Shown in pieces: positions 37,001 to 49,290 of a stretch of 64,000 nt of DNA. The translations under genes were made by a program, and so were the position numbers. The notes below the pieces were generated by a model. That model saw nothing but the letters and a program-made list of their open reading frames with translations, had not been told where the DNA came from and did not search any database. The stretch comes from Ailanthus altissimus. Taxonomy: Eukaryota; Streptophyta; Magnoliopsida; Sapindales; Simaroubaceae. The first letter of the stretch is position 1. Every line of letters begins with the position of its first letter. The stretch lies in contig OX327704.1 in the NCBI GenBank assembly GCA_946807835.1, forward strand, positions 124,001 to 188,000, written 5' to 3'.

Positions 37001-38960
37001 CAAAACTTTTAAAGTATTACAATTTGGTCCCTAAAATAAATCTAAAGTCTTGCAAATAAACTCAATACTAATAGTATGTCCTTAACCTATACAAACACTA
37101 CTAATAACAATACCTAAATCAAGTATCGTCCACATACAAATAAAATATGTATATTTATAAATTTATAAATACTTATTCTTACCGATTGTGGATATTAGTT
37201 ACTATATCGGTATCATCCAACAAATATCTCTCAATCTCATACTTTCCTTCAATAACAATTATTGATTCTTGAAGCTTAGTATATTCTAAAAAAGGATCAC
37301 AAATATCAGCATCAAAAAGCTTCTCATCATCCTCCTCTAAAATGGAGGGCAAATCCTTACCAAGTCAAGAGGAAGCACCAAGAAATCCACAACCCAAACT
37401 ATTACCACCATGGCATGCAACATAATATTTATACAAATCATACAATAATGCTCTAATCTCATTTTCTACAATATCAACATAGCTAGGATCATAAAAATCA
37501 TTAAAGCAATAAACCATATACTTCAATTTGCAATGCGGATCTAAAATAACTACAATCAATAACAATTGGTTTATGTTATGCAAAACACCCCAATATTTGT
37601 CAAACTTTCTCTTCATATTAGTTGCCATCACACTTAACAAAAGATCTTTACTAACACCAAGTCTTTTAAGTGTGTTTGAATCTTCCACATCTCATTAAAC
37701 TTAAATGTTACATTATAGAATGTCTTCAAAAACTTCATAAATCTCTTAGGTTTTGCCCACTCTTCAAAAGTGGGTGGCCTAATCCGAATCTTCCCATTTT
37801 TCACTCTTTTGAAAATAAGTCACACGAAGGTTGTCATCATCCTTCATTCTTTCAAATGCTTTTTATGATTTCAATACACTTTCCAACATTAAGTATATTG
37901 AATTGAATTCCACTTAGTAAGTACATCCAATACTACAAGACTCTTCTAAGAAATTTTTTCTCTTTCCACACATAATTTGAATTTTGCCAATCTAAAAGGG
38001 GGTGATCTAATGTATTTTATAGCATTGCGAATACTAAGTATTGTTTCATATACTTATTTCAACCCTTCTCTAACAATCAAATTAATAATATTGGCCCAAC
38101 AACTCACATGCAAATACTCACCATTTAATACTAACTCATCATCTTTTCAATGTCTTAACTTTCTTTTAACATAATTGATTGCTACACCATTTGCACTAGT
38201 ATTATCAATCGTCATTGTGAATAATTTCTTAAAACCTCAATCATGAAAACAAGACTCAATAAGCTTACTAATTGTCTCTTCTTATAGTTTGGTACTAAAC
38301 CAAAACTTATGTTCTTTTTTGAATAACATAATCATTATCAATAAAATAGGCTATGATTACCATATAATTAACATTTTGTATTGAGGTCTATGTATTTGTA
38401 GTAATGCTAAATCATTGCCCATTTGAACACAAAATATTTTTCAATACAGTTTTTTCATTTATGTACAACTGAAGTATATCTCTAGCTATTATTCTTATAG
38501 ATGGAATGTAAAATTTTGAACAAACAACTCTGCATAACTCTTTAAAACAATCCCCTTCCACAAAACTATAAGGCAGCTCATCAATGATGATCATCTTAAC
38601 TAATGCCTTTCTACATGCCTCTTTGTTAAATGCTATAGGTACAACAGTAATTTGTTGTTGTTCACCCCTTTCACCATCCACTTTTTATTTTCTATAAGTT
38701 AATGTAGTTTGCTTGTCATCTACCACACTATTTTTATATGCAACACACCTATCCATTTGAGTCTATAAACTAGAGGTTTCAGCACTACTTTTACAAGTAT
38801 AATCTTTTCTACAATAATTTCACCTAGCTCTTTCTCCCCTCAATAATTTAGTAAAGACTTCCCATGCCTTTGATCTTAGAACAATAGTTAAATTCACTTC
38901 CACCAGTCTCTTTTGTACCATCATTCATTGGTAACGTAGAATTCATTTGAAAATCAAATT
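34095..38960 (-). pseudogene. hAT (BED-finger) transposase relic
   Basis: Read leftward: a BED zinc finger at about 38930-38720 (SKAWEVFTKL-like through NYC.KDYTC), then 38681-38412 (NKEACRKALVKMIIIDELPY, then FVEG), the core at 37688-37365 (MKRKFDKYWGVLHNINQLLL, ILDPHCKLKY), and the C-terminal dimerisation region at 34289-34095 (ALIYAQNWI). The family are hAT transposases, some domesticated as RICESLEEPER proteins. Stops and frameshifts occur between blocks, and an LTR insertion at 34488-37206 separates the C-terminus. Not functional. Confidence 0.85.
34488..37206. mobile_element. Solo LTR in the left hAT copy
   Basis: 2719 bp, TGTGACGCCCTAGACCC...GTTACTATA, flanked by a perfect TCGGT duplication (34483-34487 and 37207-37211). 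The final CA has become TA. The right hAT copy near 50740-50765 gives the uninterrupted sequence. It has the AACTCAGTAAATATACTAG-type phrase seen also in the 17495 LTR, and a (TTC)n/(TCTC)n stretch near 36840-36900. Probably a Gypsy LTR. Confidence 0.85.
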
Positions 38961-39464
38961 AAATGAATTAAATATAAATTAAAAATAACTTAACATTACT
39001 AAAATTTTATATCCAAAGAAAATTAAAATTGCATTACTAGAATTTTTATATGAATGATAGAATAATATAACATAATCGAGCTTCTGAAATTTATGCAGTA
39101 AATGATATTATAATAGCCATAAATTGATATCACGCCGCTTGAAAAATAAACTTTGCAAATACCTGGGTTTGCAAAATATGATAATCTGGTTTGCAAAGAA
39201 AAGGTCAACCTTTCTTTGACCAACAAATTCAACAACATAATACTTTGGAGCCCCCAAATTATTTTTGTATCTCTTAAAAAAAATTTAGCACCAAGAATAA
39301 GCGGCCACATTACATCATTTGATAATTGGAAAAAGTCAATAGTTAATTTTTTTTTAATTTTTTGTTTTTTTAGTCGGTAAGCCCAATTGTCAAGTTTTAC
39401 CAAAATTCAACCGTCATTGAAGGATACATGCATAGAGAAATAGACTAATAATTAACAAGCATAG

Positions 39465-39635
39465 TGTAAAAGAAGAGAATATGATTCTGTTGTATGATTT
39501 ATTGTAAAGAAAGAGTATAATATATAAGAAGAAAGACAGTCCTAGAAAGGAAGTCTTTTATACAAAAAATGAATATCATTAGTGCTTTCCTATTTTACGC
39601 ATACCATATATATACCTATTATATACATTTCAACA
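39465..39635 (-). repeat. 3' LTR of the minus-strand Copia
   Basis: Starts (on minus) TGTTGAAATGTATATAATAGG and ends CTTCTTTTACA. Partner of 48248-48421. Confidence 0.9.
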
Positions 39636-39650
39636 CTCCCCCTCAAGCTA
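39636..39650 (-). other. Polypurine tract
   Basis: Minus-strand TAGCTTGAGGGGGAG directly abuts the 3' LTR, the classic plus-strand primer of short-LTR Copia elements. Confidence 0.88.
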
Positions 39651-41439
39651 AAGCATACAAGTTATATGTGTCAAACTTGTTACAAATGAAATCAATTCGA
39701 GGACCTTTGAGAGATTTATTAAAAATATCCGCTAACTGGTTATTTGAACTAACATGATTAGTAGAGATACAGCCAGATAATATCATCTCTCGAATAAAGT
39801 GATAGTCAACTTCTATATGCTTAGTCTTTTCATGAAACACTAGGTTTGATGAAATATGAAGTGCAGCTTGATTATCACAAAATAACTTCATCTGTGAAAT
39901 ATCTGTAAACTTTAATTCTTGAATTAATTGTTTCAATCATATAAGCTTACATGTAGCTAAAGCCATGGCATGATATTCTGTTTCTGCACTTGATCTAGCA
40001 ACAACATCTTGTTTCTTACTTTTCTATTATATAAGATTACCCTCAACAAGAACACAATACCCGGTAGTAGACCGTCTATCCAATGGAGATCTTGCCCAAT
40101 CTGCATCTGAGTATCCCATAATTTATGTGTGACCCTTATTCTCATACAACAATCATTTGCCTAGTGTGCCCGTGATATATCGTAAAATTCGGATAACTAC
40201 ATCTCAATGACTATCACATGTAGACTGTAGAAACTAATTGACAACACTGAGTGAAAAGAAAATATCAAGTCATGTGATAGTAAGATAATTAAATTTACCA
40301 ACCAGTCTTCGATATCTCCCAAGGTCTGAAAGCGGTTTCCCTTGTCAAAGTAGAAGTTTAGCATTAAAATCCATGAGAGAATCTATAGGTCTGTAGTTTA
40401 ACATTCATGTTTCCTTTAAAATATTCAAGGCATATTTTCTTTGAGAGATAATAATTCTAGACTTAGATTAGGCAACCTCTATACCAAGAAAATATCTGAG
40501 CAATCCCATATCTTTAGTCTGAAAATGACGAAACAAATGATTCTTTAATTGCTTAATACCTTATTGATCATCTCCTGTAATGACAATATCATCAATGTAG
40601 ACTATTAGATATATACATTGACCTTGTAGTGTATGTTTATAGAAAACAGAGTGATTTGACTCACTTCAAATCATGTTAAACTCCTAGATAACAATACTGA
40701 AGCAGCCAAATTAAGCACGAGGAGGTTGATTTAAACTATACAAAGATTGACGAAGCTTATATACCAAACCAGACTACCCCTAAGCAACAAATCTAGGTGG
40801 TTGCTCCATATATATTTCTTCTTGAAACTCTCTATGAAGAAACACATTTTTGATATCAAGTTAGTACAAAGGCCATTGACGAATGACAGCTATAGATAAG
40901 AACAACCAAATAGATGACATTTTAGCCACATGAGAGAAAGCCTTGTAATAATCCTGCCCATAAGTCTGAGTGTATCCTTTTGTAATCAACCGAGCTTTCA
41001 GTCTGTCCACCTGACCATTAGGTCTAACTTTGACAATGTATACTCATCGACAACCAACTGTGGAGTACCTTGGTGGCAATCGAACTAATTCTCATGTATC
41101 ATTAGCATACAAAGTAGCCATTTTCTCAACCATTGTTTGACACCAGCCAGAGTGTAAAAAAGCCTCACAAAGTGTTTTGAGGACAGAAACAGAAGATAAA
41201 GTAAATACAAAGGCATAATATGAGAAAAATAAGTGATGATAACTAAGAAAATTAAAGAATCATTTTGATTGCGAGTGGATCGTATACCTTTACGAATAGC
41301 AATGGAAAACTGTTCATCAGAGGGAAAGACCATAGTCCCGAGGGAATCAAGAGCAGGCAGTGAGTCAATAGGAATAGTATCAATGGCATCATCGGTATCA
41401 ATAGCAGCACTTGCAGGATCTACATCAAGAACAATAGTA
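39651..41439 (-). pseudogene. Copia RNase H and reverse transcriptase relic
   Basis: RNase H tail at 39936-39643: CDNQAALHISSNLVFHEKTK, HIEVDYHFIREMI and QLADIFNKSL are textbook Copia blocks; just upstream are GYPDAD/ADWARSP-like and SSAETEYHAMA-like stretches (39960-40130). Reverse transcriptase follows to about 41100 with the catalytic YIDDIVIT at about 40570-40610 (minus). Several in-frame stops. The 5' part of this block (41085-41439) codes the acidic linker before RT. Confidence 0.87.
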
Positions 41440-41444
41440 ATAAC

Positions 41445-43530
41445 TGTAAGGGATCTACTGTATTCAGATGTATGCATGTGGTAGTGTGTTAATTAAAAAA
41501 TACGCATCTAATACATATTTTAACGCAGTAGAATTTAAAACATATAATTAACACACTAATAATATATTAATCAAATTAACATATAAATGATTAAATTGAG
41601 AAATTACCAACACGTGTAACGTTTTAGACGTTTAATTTTGGAGTCCGCCTGAAGTTGTACCGGATGTCAGTTCTAGTTATCAACTTGGTGGGCTTGATAA
41701 TCTAGAACAGCAGCTCCTTAATCCAACGTAGGATTAACTCTTAATCCAAATAGCCGGTTCACAAAATTGCTCTTGTCACTCTCACGGTGCAAAAGAGTAA
41801 AACTAGAAGCAACAATTGCTTCTCTTTTGTTAAGCAAGAAACGGAAAATAGAAAGGAAAATGGCACCCGTTTCTTTCTTTCTTTTGTTTTTCCTTTTTGT
41901 TTCAATTGAATTCCATTCAATTTCATTTTCTCTAATTCCGTTTCATTTCATCGCACATAAATATATCTTAACATTAAAATAATAATATCACAATATAATA
42001 AAATTAAAACAAGCTTTGTTGGTAAAAAATAATAATATAAAACTATAATAATAATATTATATATAATGCACGACAACTATCATGCATTATATATATATTA
42101 TATTATTATAAATAAAATTTTATATAATAATATATAATATTAAAGATATTTAATATTTAAATAATTAATATGTAAAATGACCATTTTATCCCTCATAAAT
42201 AGTTACCAAGTATACCCTTTAGTAGGTTTCACCAAATCCTACACTTGGGTAAACTCAACTGAGGGTTCACAATGTGTCACGTGTCATTTTACAATTAGTG
42301 AATAATAATTATTAACTAATTATTATATTTAACGCTTAAATACACACATGCACGTATTTTCGTGGTTACGTTGGATATTACTGAATTAAATAATTTAATT
42401 TAGTACTCTGCCCTAGTGCACAACGAGTACACTCTATATCGCGGGACTCCCTAGGTCCACGTCTGATTCGTCAAATGAAACTATTCCATAAGTCTGTGAG
42501 TCATGCCCCACGCACACGTCACAAATATACAAATCGACGCGTTGAACCATACAAGTTGAGGTTACAACACATTTGTATAGTCCTTCCATCATATATATCT
42601 TGGATGTACGGGGACATAGATCTATACCGTCAAATCCCCATATGCTCATCCATAACTTATCTTCAGAATAGTATCTCAATTGAACAATATGAGCAAAATT
42701 CTTTGCCATATTGTTTTAACCCATGGAAACACCTTTTTGAGTTAACTGCTTACAGCCATAAGACTTTTCTAAAATACTATCTTGGAGCATCTAAATATAT
42801 CACTCCCTATGAGAGCTGATGGATCCCATATCTGCACGTACCAGACTCCATGAGCATCGGACCATACCCAGCGACACCCAGCGGTCAGACAATGAAAGGT
42901 CTCTAACATGCATGGAACCAAAGCATGGTGGATCACTCATAAGCCCACCGTGGTGCTCAGGTCAAAGGACCACGTATACTACTCAACTCGAGAGGACCTT
43001 TCATTGACGGCAACATAGGATATCTATTGGGTCCTCATGAGTCAGTTCAGTACTCAGTCCTAACTGAATACCTGTATACCTATACAATCTCTAAGATCCT
43101 GGTCAGTTAGGAATAACCAACTGTACCATACAGATATATATATTCACTGGTCTATATAAATTGATAGGATCTACTGACAGACCTGCGTTAGTAGAAATAG
43201 ATCAGGAACTATGTATTTGAGAACATGCTTACATAATGACATATCCTAGCAACCTATTGCAACTCTTGCAACTATATCATTCTTAGCATATTTTGAGGTC
43301 CTTGTCTCATTGCAAACAATGCTTCAACTTTTGGAATATTTGCTAACTCTTAGCACCAATCTAAACTCCTTTAGACCGTATCCGAACTCCTTCAGATAAA
43401 ACAAAATCCATAGCGTAACAAGCATTAAACCATATAATTAAAAGATAATTAGCGATATAACAAAATATATTCTGTATAGATATCAAATATTTATACAAAA
43501 CTAGGATGGCACGTAGGCACAACCCTAACA
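41445..43530 (-). mobile_element. Solo LTR of the 3811-element family, minus strand
   Basis: 2086 bp. On the minus strand it begins TGTTAGGGTTGTGCCTACGT and ends ...CAGTAGATCCCTTACA, with a perfect ATAAC duplication (41440-41444 and 43531-43535). Clearly collinear with the LTRs at 3811 and 12441. No internal region remains. Confidence 0.9.
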
Positions 43531-43535
43531 ATAAC

Positions 43536-44649
43536 AACATCTGTAGAAGGAATAGGGACAAGATCATCACAGGCTAGAGATGGAATGATAGATTCTGGCT
43601 CAGAGGATGACACAGTAGGAGGAGAAATATAAGGAATTGGAAGAACTTCTGTGATGATCTGTGTTTCAAAATAAAAGGAAGAGAAGAAGAGGGAAGACTC
43701 GAAAAATGTGACATCAGCAGACATAAAATACCAATGTATGTCAGGAGAATAACACCTATATCCTTTTTTAAGACGGGAGTACTCGAGAAAGACACTTTAT
43801 GGATCGAGAAGATAACTTGTCTTGGCCAAGAGAAAAGACATGGATAAAACACGTGCAGCCGAAAACCCAATATGAGATAGGATATAATGCTGTATCAGGA
43901 TGTAAAAGAGAATGTAGGACTTTATTTTGTAAGACAGAAGAGGGCATATGGTTGATTAAAAAACACGCAGTAAGAACGGCGTTGGCCCAAAAACGAAGAT
44001 GAACGTGATTATGGATAAGTAAAGTGCGAGCAGTTTCAATAAGATGCCCGTTTTTATGCTCGACAACCCCATTTTTGTTATGGAGTGTATGCACAGGAAG
44101 ACTGATGTAAAATTCCCTGAGAAGACATAAATTTAGTGAAAGGAGCAAAAATATATTCACGTGCATTATCACTATGTAATGTACGAAGAGTAGTAGAGAA
44201 CCGTGTCTTAATTTTTGCACAAGAGAATTCAAATATAGAGCATAGTTCAAATCGATCTTTCATTAAAAATAACTAAGTGCAACGCGAATAATCATCAATA
44301 AATGTAACAAAATATTTAAACCTTAAAACAGAAGAAAGTCGACTAGGACCCCAAATATCAAAATGAACTAATTCAAAGGGGGGACGCAGCCTGTTTATTA
44401 ACACGCTTAGAAAATGATCCATGAGAGTATTTTTATTTAAAGACGACAATCTAGACAGATCTAGAATCATTCTTTATAGTTTTGACAGACTCATATGTCC
44501 TAGACGATTATGAATAAGTGCTGGAGATTCAGTGATAGTGCATTCTACAGATGGTTGTGGAAGACCGAGATGATAGAACCCTTGTGACTCATATCCTGTG
44601 CTAATCATTTGCCTCATACTGCGATCCTGTGTAACAATAGAGTCATCAA
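43536..44649 (-). pseudogene. Copia integrase relic
   Basis: Minus-strand blocks in order: NRLGHMSLSKL of the pre-integrase domain (about 44515-44475), then integrase catalytic pieces FDIWGPSRLSS, FVTFIDDYSR, TLHSDNAREY and GVVEHKNGHLIETARTLLIH (44470-44000), which carry the D, D and E of the DDE triad. They are followed by INHMPSSVLQNK and FGCTCF (to about 43800). The frame breaks several times. The chain is joined to the upstream part at 46474 across the nested solo LTR. Confidence 0.88.
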
Positions 44650-44654
44650 CAAAG

Positions 44655-46468
44655 TGTTAGGGTCGGTGTTTACGTGCTATCCCTAAATATATATATATAT
44701 TTGTGTATTAATACAAGTGTACATTCCCATTAAATTGCTCATACTTATTTATATGGTATTATGCATGTCACATTACAGACATTGTAGATCTGAAAGAGTT
44801 TAGATAAAGGCTTATAGTTAGCCACGCTGGGAGATATAAATGTTAAATGTTAGCATAACTAAGTGTTAGCTGGTTATAATACTCAATAGATCCAAGAGTC
44901 GAAGCCTTATCTGTAATGGGACATAGACTTGGGAATACACTAGTAACTGTATAGTTGCAAGAGTTATAATCGGGTGCCAGGAAATGCTAGTTGCGCAAGT
45001 ATATTCTCGAATAATTGTCCTTGATCTATTTCTACCGATGCGGGTCTATCGGTGGATACCTTTATATATAGATCAGCATATGTAGTGCCTATAGGGTATA
45101 GATGGTCGTTCCTGACCGACTATGAGCTTGGAGCTCGTATTGACATATGGGTATTCAATTAGGATTGGATATGGGATAAACTCACGAGGACCTCTGATAA
45201 ACACCCAATATAAGCCGTCAATGTAGGGTCCTCTCGAGTTAAGTAGTATACATGGTCCTTTGACCTGAGTGTCACGTTGGGTTTGTAAGTGATCCACCAT
45301 GCTTTGGTTCCACGTATGTCACAGACCATTTATGGTGTGACCACTGGGTGTCGTTGGGTATGGTCTGATGTGTACAGATATGGGATCCGTCAGCTCTCAT
45401 ATGGAGTTAGATATCCAAATGCTTCGAGATTGTGTCTTGAAAAATCTTGTGGCCATAAGTATCAATCTCGGGAAAGAGTTCTGCAAAGGTGGAACAATAT
45501 GGCAAAGGACTTTGCGCATATTGTTCAGTGAGATACAAGTCTAGAGATAGGATATGGATGAGCACTGGGGCGTAGGACCTAGGGAGTCCCACGATATGGA
45601 GTGTATTCGTTGTGCACTGGGGCAACCTGCCGGATTAAATTGTTTAATCCAGCAATATTCAGCACTACCACAGAAATGTGTGCGTGTCTGTATTAAGTGT
45701 TAAATATAACAATTAGTCAATAATTGTTATTTACTAATTGTATAATGACACGTAGCGTATTGTGGACCCTCGGTTGAGTTTACCCAAGTGTGAAATTTGG
45801 TGAGACCCACTAAGGGGTAAACTAATGGTCATTTTTTATTTTGATTATTTAATTATTAAATAATCAAATATATCTCTTTTTATATTATATAATATATTAT
45901 TATATTATATATATATAAAGAAAGAGATAGAGAGCGATGAGAGTGTGCAATTTGGCCGAGAAAGAAAAGAAAGAGAAATGGAGAAAGAGAAAAGGAAAAA
46001 GAAGAGAAGAATAAAAAAAATAGAAAAAAATGAAATAGAAAAAAATGAAACTGTTTCATTTTTTTCATGCTTCCAATTGAAGCAATGGTAGATTGCTTCA
46101 AATTCTCAATTTCTTATCCTTTTAGAGAAAATGATATAAAAACACACACCAGTCATTTTAGAGATTAAGAGTTAATCTCGTGCTGGATATTGGGCTGCTG
46201 TTCTAGCTTACCAAGCTTACCGTATTTGTGACTAGAACTGCACACGAGTTGGTCTCCATGCAGACTCCAAGAAAATACGTGTATAACGTTACACGTTGAG
46301 GTGAGTTCTCTACCCTATTAATATATTAATGTGATTAATATATTTATTTATTGTGTTTATTGTATGTTTCACGCTTCAGTTGGATTTAAATTCGTATATG
46401 ATACATATTTAAGCAATAGACACAATTGCACATGCATACACCTATATGTATTAGATTATCTGCCAACA
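44655..46468 (+). mobile_element. Solo LTR of the 3811-element family, plus strand
   Basis: 1814 bp, TGTTAGGGTCGGTGTTTACG...CTGCCAACA, flanked by a perfect CAAAG duplication (44650-44654 and 46469-46473). It interrupts the Copia polyprotein between ISVSQLTHSLNCAITF on the right and the SIVTQDRSMRQM stretch on the left. It lacks about 300 bp of the family consensus. Confidence 0.92.
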
Positions 46469-46473
46469 CAAAG

Positions 46474-48100
46474 GTGATAGCACAATTTAAAGAATGAGTA
46501 AGTTGACTGACAGATATAAGATTAAAAGGACAGTGTGGGGTATATAGAACATATTCTAAATGTAAAGAAGGAAGAGGATATGCTCGACCAACTGCTTGAG
46601 CAATAGTTGTAGAACCATTAGCTAATGTGACAGATGGTAATGACCTAGATGTAGAAGTATGAGAAAGTAATTGAAAGTTATTAGAAATGTGGTTAGAGGC
46701 ACCGAAATCTAGAACCCAGGGTCTTAGAGAAGAGGACTGAGTAAGACAAGCAATCGAATTACTAGTATGTGCAACGAAGGCAATAGAAGAGGTAGACTAC
46801 TTAGCCGTTTGATATTTAAGGTATTCCTTATAGTCGGCACCAGTAAGAGTCATGGATGAAGGTTGCTTGTCTATAGTGTCAGAATGATCAGATTGAGCAA
46901 GGTTAGCAGCTCGAGAGGGTCGTCCATGTAACTTGTAACATTTTTCTTGGGTATGTCCCTACCGATGACAATAAATGCACTTAGGATGACACTCTCACGA
47001 TCACCTTGCTCTCCCTTAAAAGAAAGTTATGACTGATATGACAAGATGAAGGAATTTGAATCAGTGGTGGAGGGCCTGGACTGATGACCTGGAGCAGATA
47101 CACGAAACAGCCAGGCAAAGACATCATCCATGAAAGGAACAACAACACTAGCAAGAATCTGATCACTGACTGATGAGAGCTTAGGGTTAAATGATGCTAG
47201 GGTGAGAACTATAAAGAATTTGTCCCTTTGAGTAAGATCGTTAGTAACATTTTCACCACACGGCAAGAGTGAATTACACTCAACTTTGAGGGAGGCCATC
47301 TTGCTAAGGAATTCTAACATCTCCGTACCATTTTGTTTCAGATTAATCAAACTTGAGACCACATAGTACAACATTTGAATATCATTAGTATATAAGAACT
47401 AAGCTTGATGTCAAATATCAAAACATGTTCAATAAGCCTTATAAATGGGATATAATTGAGGATCGATGGTTTGCCATAATTGATTACATAATAAAGCATC
47501 AACCCTTTTCCACTTAGTTGTATCTTTATTTTTCAAATCTGTAACTCTGGTAGTTAGTGGTCCTCTAAGCCATATCTCATACACCATAATTCAATAGATG
47601 CAGCCACAAAGTATAATTACTACTTCCTACCAATTTTTCAGCATAAATAGTCGAGAATGAACTGAAGGAAAAAGTCGATCCTGTTTTAGAGCTCTCAGTA
47701 GTCATATTGGCTCACAAATTAGAGATGATGAGGAAGGAGAGAACAACGGACAACCAAAAGCAGTTTTTCAACAACAATGATGAATTTTCGGCGATGGTGA
47801 CAGTGGCCGACGATGGCAAGGAACACGGTGGATGGTTTTGGTGTCATCGGCGTTGTCTGGAGTGATTAGTGCAGGCGGTGAAGCCTCACGCTCATCAAAG
47901 TCTAAGATCGGAAAACGTAAAGCCGATGAGAGAGGCGGTGCGTGCACAAGCCGATGACTATTAAACCACCGCAAAAGTGATTGTCGATGCTGTTTAAAGA
48001 TAGGGATGTCGGCGGTGAGAGTCCACGCTCTTTAAAAAAAAGGTCAGATTTTGGCAACGGCATATGGGGTGCATGCGGCAGAGGTTCAGCTTTTGTTTTT
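46474..48100 (-). pseudogene. Copia GAG/protease relic
   Basis: Minus strand: GAG-like stretch 47374-47027 (SKMASLKVECNSLL, DLTQRDKFFIVLTLASFNPK), zinc knuckle at about 46975-46925 (CIYCHR.GHTQEKCYKLHG, CCHC with one internal stop), protease-to-pre-integrase stretch at about 46800-46474. The segment 47700-48060 is GC-rich and of unclear coding status, within the GAG N-terminus or leader. Confidence 0.8.
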
Positions 48101-48234
48101 CTTAGAGGTTCGCCGATGAACTATTGGTGATGTCAGAATAGAGGACACGACCACTGGAAAAGAAAAAATACAATGTGGTTAGAAAGGAAACAGGCGAATT
48201 CACTGAAAAAACTAAAAATTAGAGATAGCACAAT

Positions 48235-48247
48235 GACTCCGATACCA
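48235..48247 (-). other. Primer binding site of the minus-strand Copia
   Basis: Minus-strand TGGTATCGGAGTC directly follows the 5' LTR and matches the initiator-Met tRNA site with small changes. Confidence 0.87.
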
Positions 48248-48421
48248 TATAAAAGAAGAGAATATGATTCTATTGTATTATTCATTGTAAACAAAGAGTA
48301 CAATATATATAAAAAAAAAAGACAACCCTAAAAAGAAAGTTTTTTATACAGAAAAGAAACATCATTAGTGCTTTCCTATATTACGCCTATTATATATATA
48401 CCTACTATATACATTTTAACA
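48248..48421 (-). repeat. 5' LTR of the minus-strand Copia
   Basis: Partner of 39465-39635. On the minus strand it runs TGTTAAAATGTATATAGTAGG to CTTCTTTTATA, with the last CA changed to TA. Confidence 0.9.
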
Positions 48422-48477
48422 CAAAATGGGATAGAAAGAGAGAGAGAGACAACCTTCTAGTCCCGATGCAACATTTC

Positions 48478-49290
48478 AACTTCAGTCATGGTGGCTAGGA
48501 CAACTTTAGTCACAAACTCACCGTGGCGGGCAGTGTTTCAATCTTTAAATATAGTGGCCAGAATTTCAATTTTCAGAGAGGGAGAGATTGAGAGAGACAA
48601 TGACAGTTGGGTTTCTTTTACCGGTCTCGTTACGGATTCGTTTGATCTTGGCAATCAGATTTGTTTGACAGCTGGATTCCTTCAGTCGCGGTGGCCGACA
48701 TCATTTGATCTTGGCAATTGAATTCGTTTCAGTGTTGCACATATCTCTTAAGGCAATAATACTAATGACAATTTAAGTTTTTTAACAATCCATGCAACGC
48801 TATCGACTATGGTGCCACCGTGACTGAAGGAACCCAGGTGTCAAACTAATTTGGTTGCCAAAATCAAACAAATTTGAACGATGCCAGTAAAAGGAACCTA
48901 GCTATCATAGTCTCTCTTGGTCTCTTCCTATCTGAAAATTGAAATCCTGAGCACCATTTTTTAAGAGTGAAACGCTGCCAGCCACCATGAGTTTGTGACT
49001 GAAGTTGCAATGCTACCGACAACCGTGAGTGAAGTTGCAATGTCGACCACCGTGACTAAAGGAACCCAGTCGTCAAACAAATCTGGTTGCCAAGATCAAA
49101 CGAATCCACAATGAAACCAATAAAAGGAACCCAGCTGTCATCATCTCTCTTGGTCTCTCTCTTTAAAAATTGAAATCTTGGCCACCGTTTCAAAAGACTA
49201 AAACGCTGCCTGCCACTATGAGTTCGTGATTGAAGTTGTAATGTTGCCGACCTGTGATTGAAATTGAGATGCTATTGGCCACCATGATTG
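48478..49290. repeat. Inverted and tandem ~210-bp units at the hAT 5' ends
   Basis: Unit A (48478-48705) contains GTCACAAACTC, CAATTTTCAGA and CTTCAGTCGCGGTGGCCGAC. Units B (about 48812-49020) and C (about 49025-49235) are its reverse complement in tandem, and a partial D follows to 49290. Conserved phrases include GGAACCCAG, GCCAAGATCAAACGAAT and CCACCGTGACT. A belongs to the left hAT, B-D to the right one, so the block is the palindromic junction of the pair. Spacer A-B is about 107 bp. Confidence 0.8.

Larger units (their letters stand above)
39465..48421 (-). mobile_element. Copia retrotransposon (Ale-like), minus strand, with two nested solo LTRs
   Basis: Short LTRs of about 172 bp at 39465-39635 and 48248-48421 (roughly 85% alike), primer site at 48235-48247, and polypurine tract at 39636-39650. 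Without the two nested LTRs and their duplications it is about 5.05 kb, the normal Copia size. Domain order from the right is GAG, zinc knuckle, protease/GPI, integrase, reverse transcriptase, RNase H. Flanks CATAG and CAAAA agree at 3 of 5, but the sister hAT copy (about 49310-49320) confirms the insertion point. LTR divergence, stops and frameshifts show an old dead copy. Confidence 0.9.
32836..48720 (-). mobile_element. hAT transposon, left copy, with three nested insertions
   Basis: Sequence from 32836 (TAGGCATAATTAG, mirroring the right copy's end at 51840) to about 48720 is, after removing later insertions (33575-33904, 34488-37206, 39465-48421), the reverse complement of 48810-51840, with extra BED-finger sequence. 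It codes a RICESLEEPER-type hAT transposase on the minus strand. The two copies lie head to head, 5' ends about 100 bases apart. The outer flanks (ATTAGGTT left, ATTTTAGG right) resemble but do not exactly repeat each other, so an 8-bp target duplication is not proven. The insertion lies inside intron 1 of the YchF relic. Confidence 0.8.

Noticed and set aside
37670..38174. Plus-strand frames across the left hAT
   Set aside because: Antisense to recognisable hAT transposase sequence.
47768..47974. Possible small protein in the GC-rich 47.7-48.0 kb segment
   Set aside because: Within the GAG/leader of the minus-strand Copia; no independent support.
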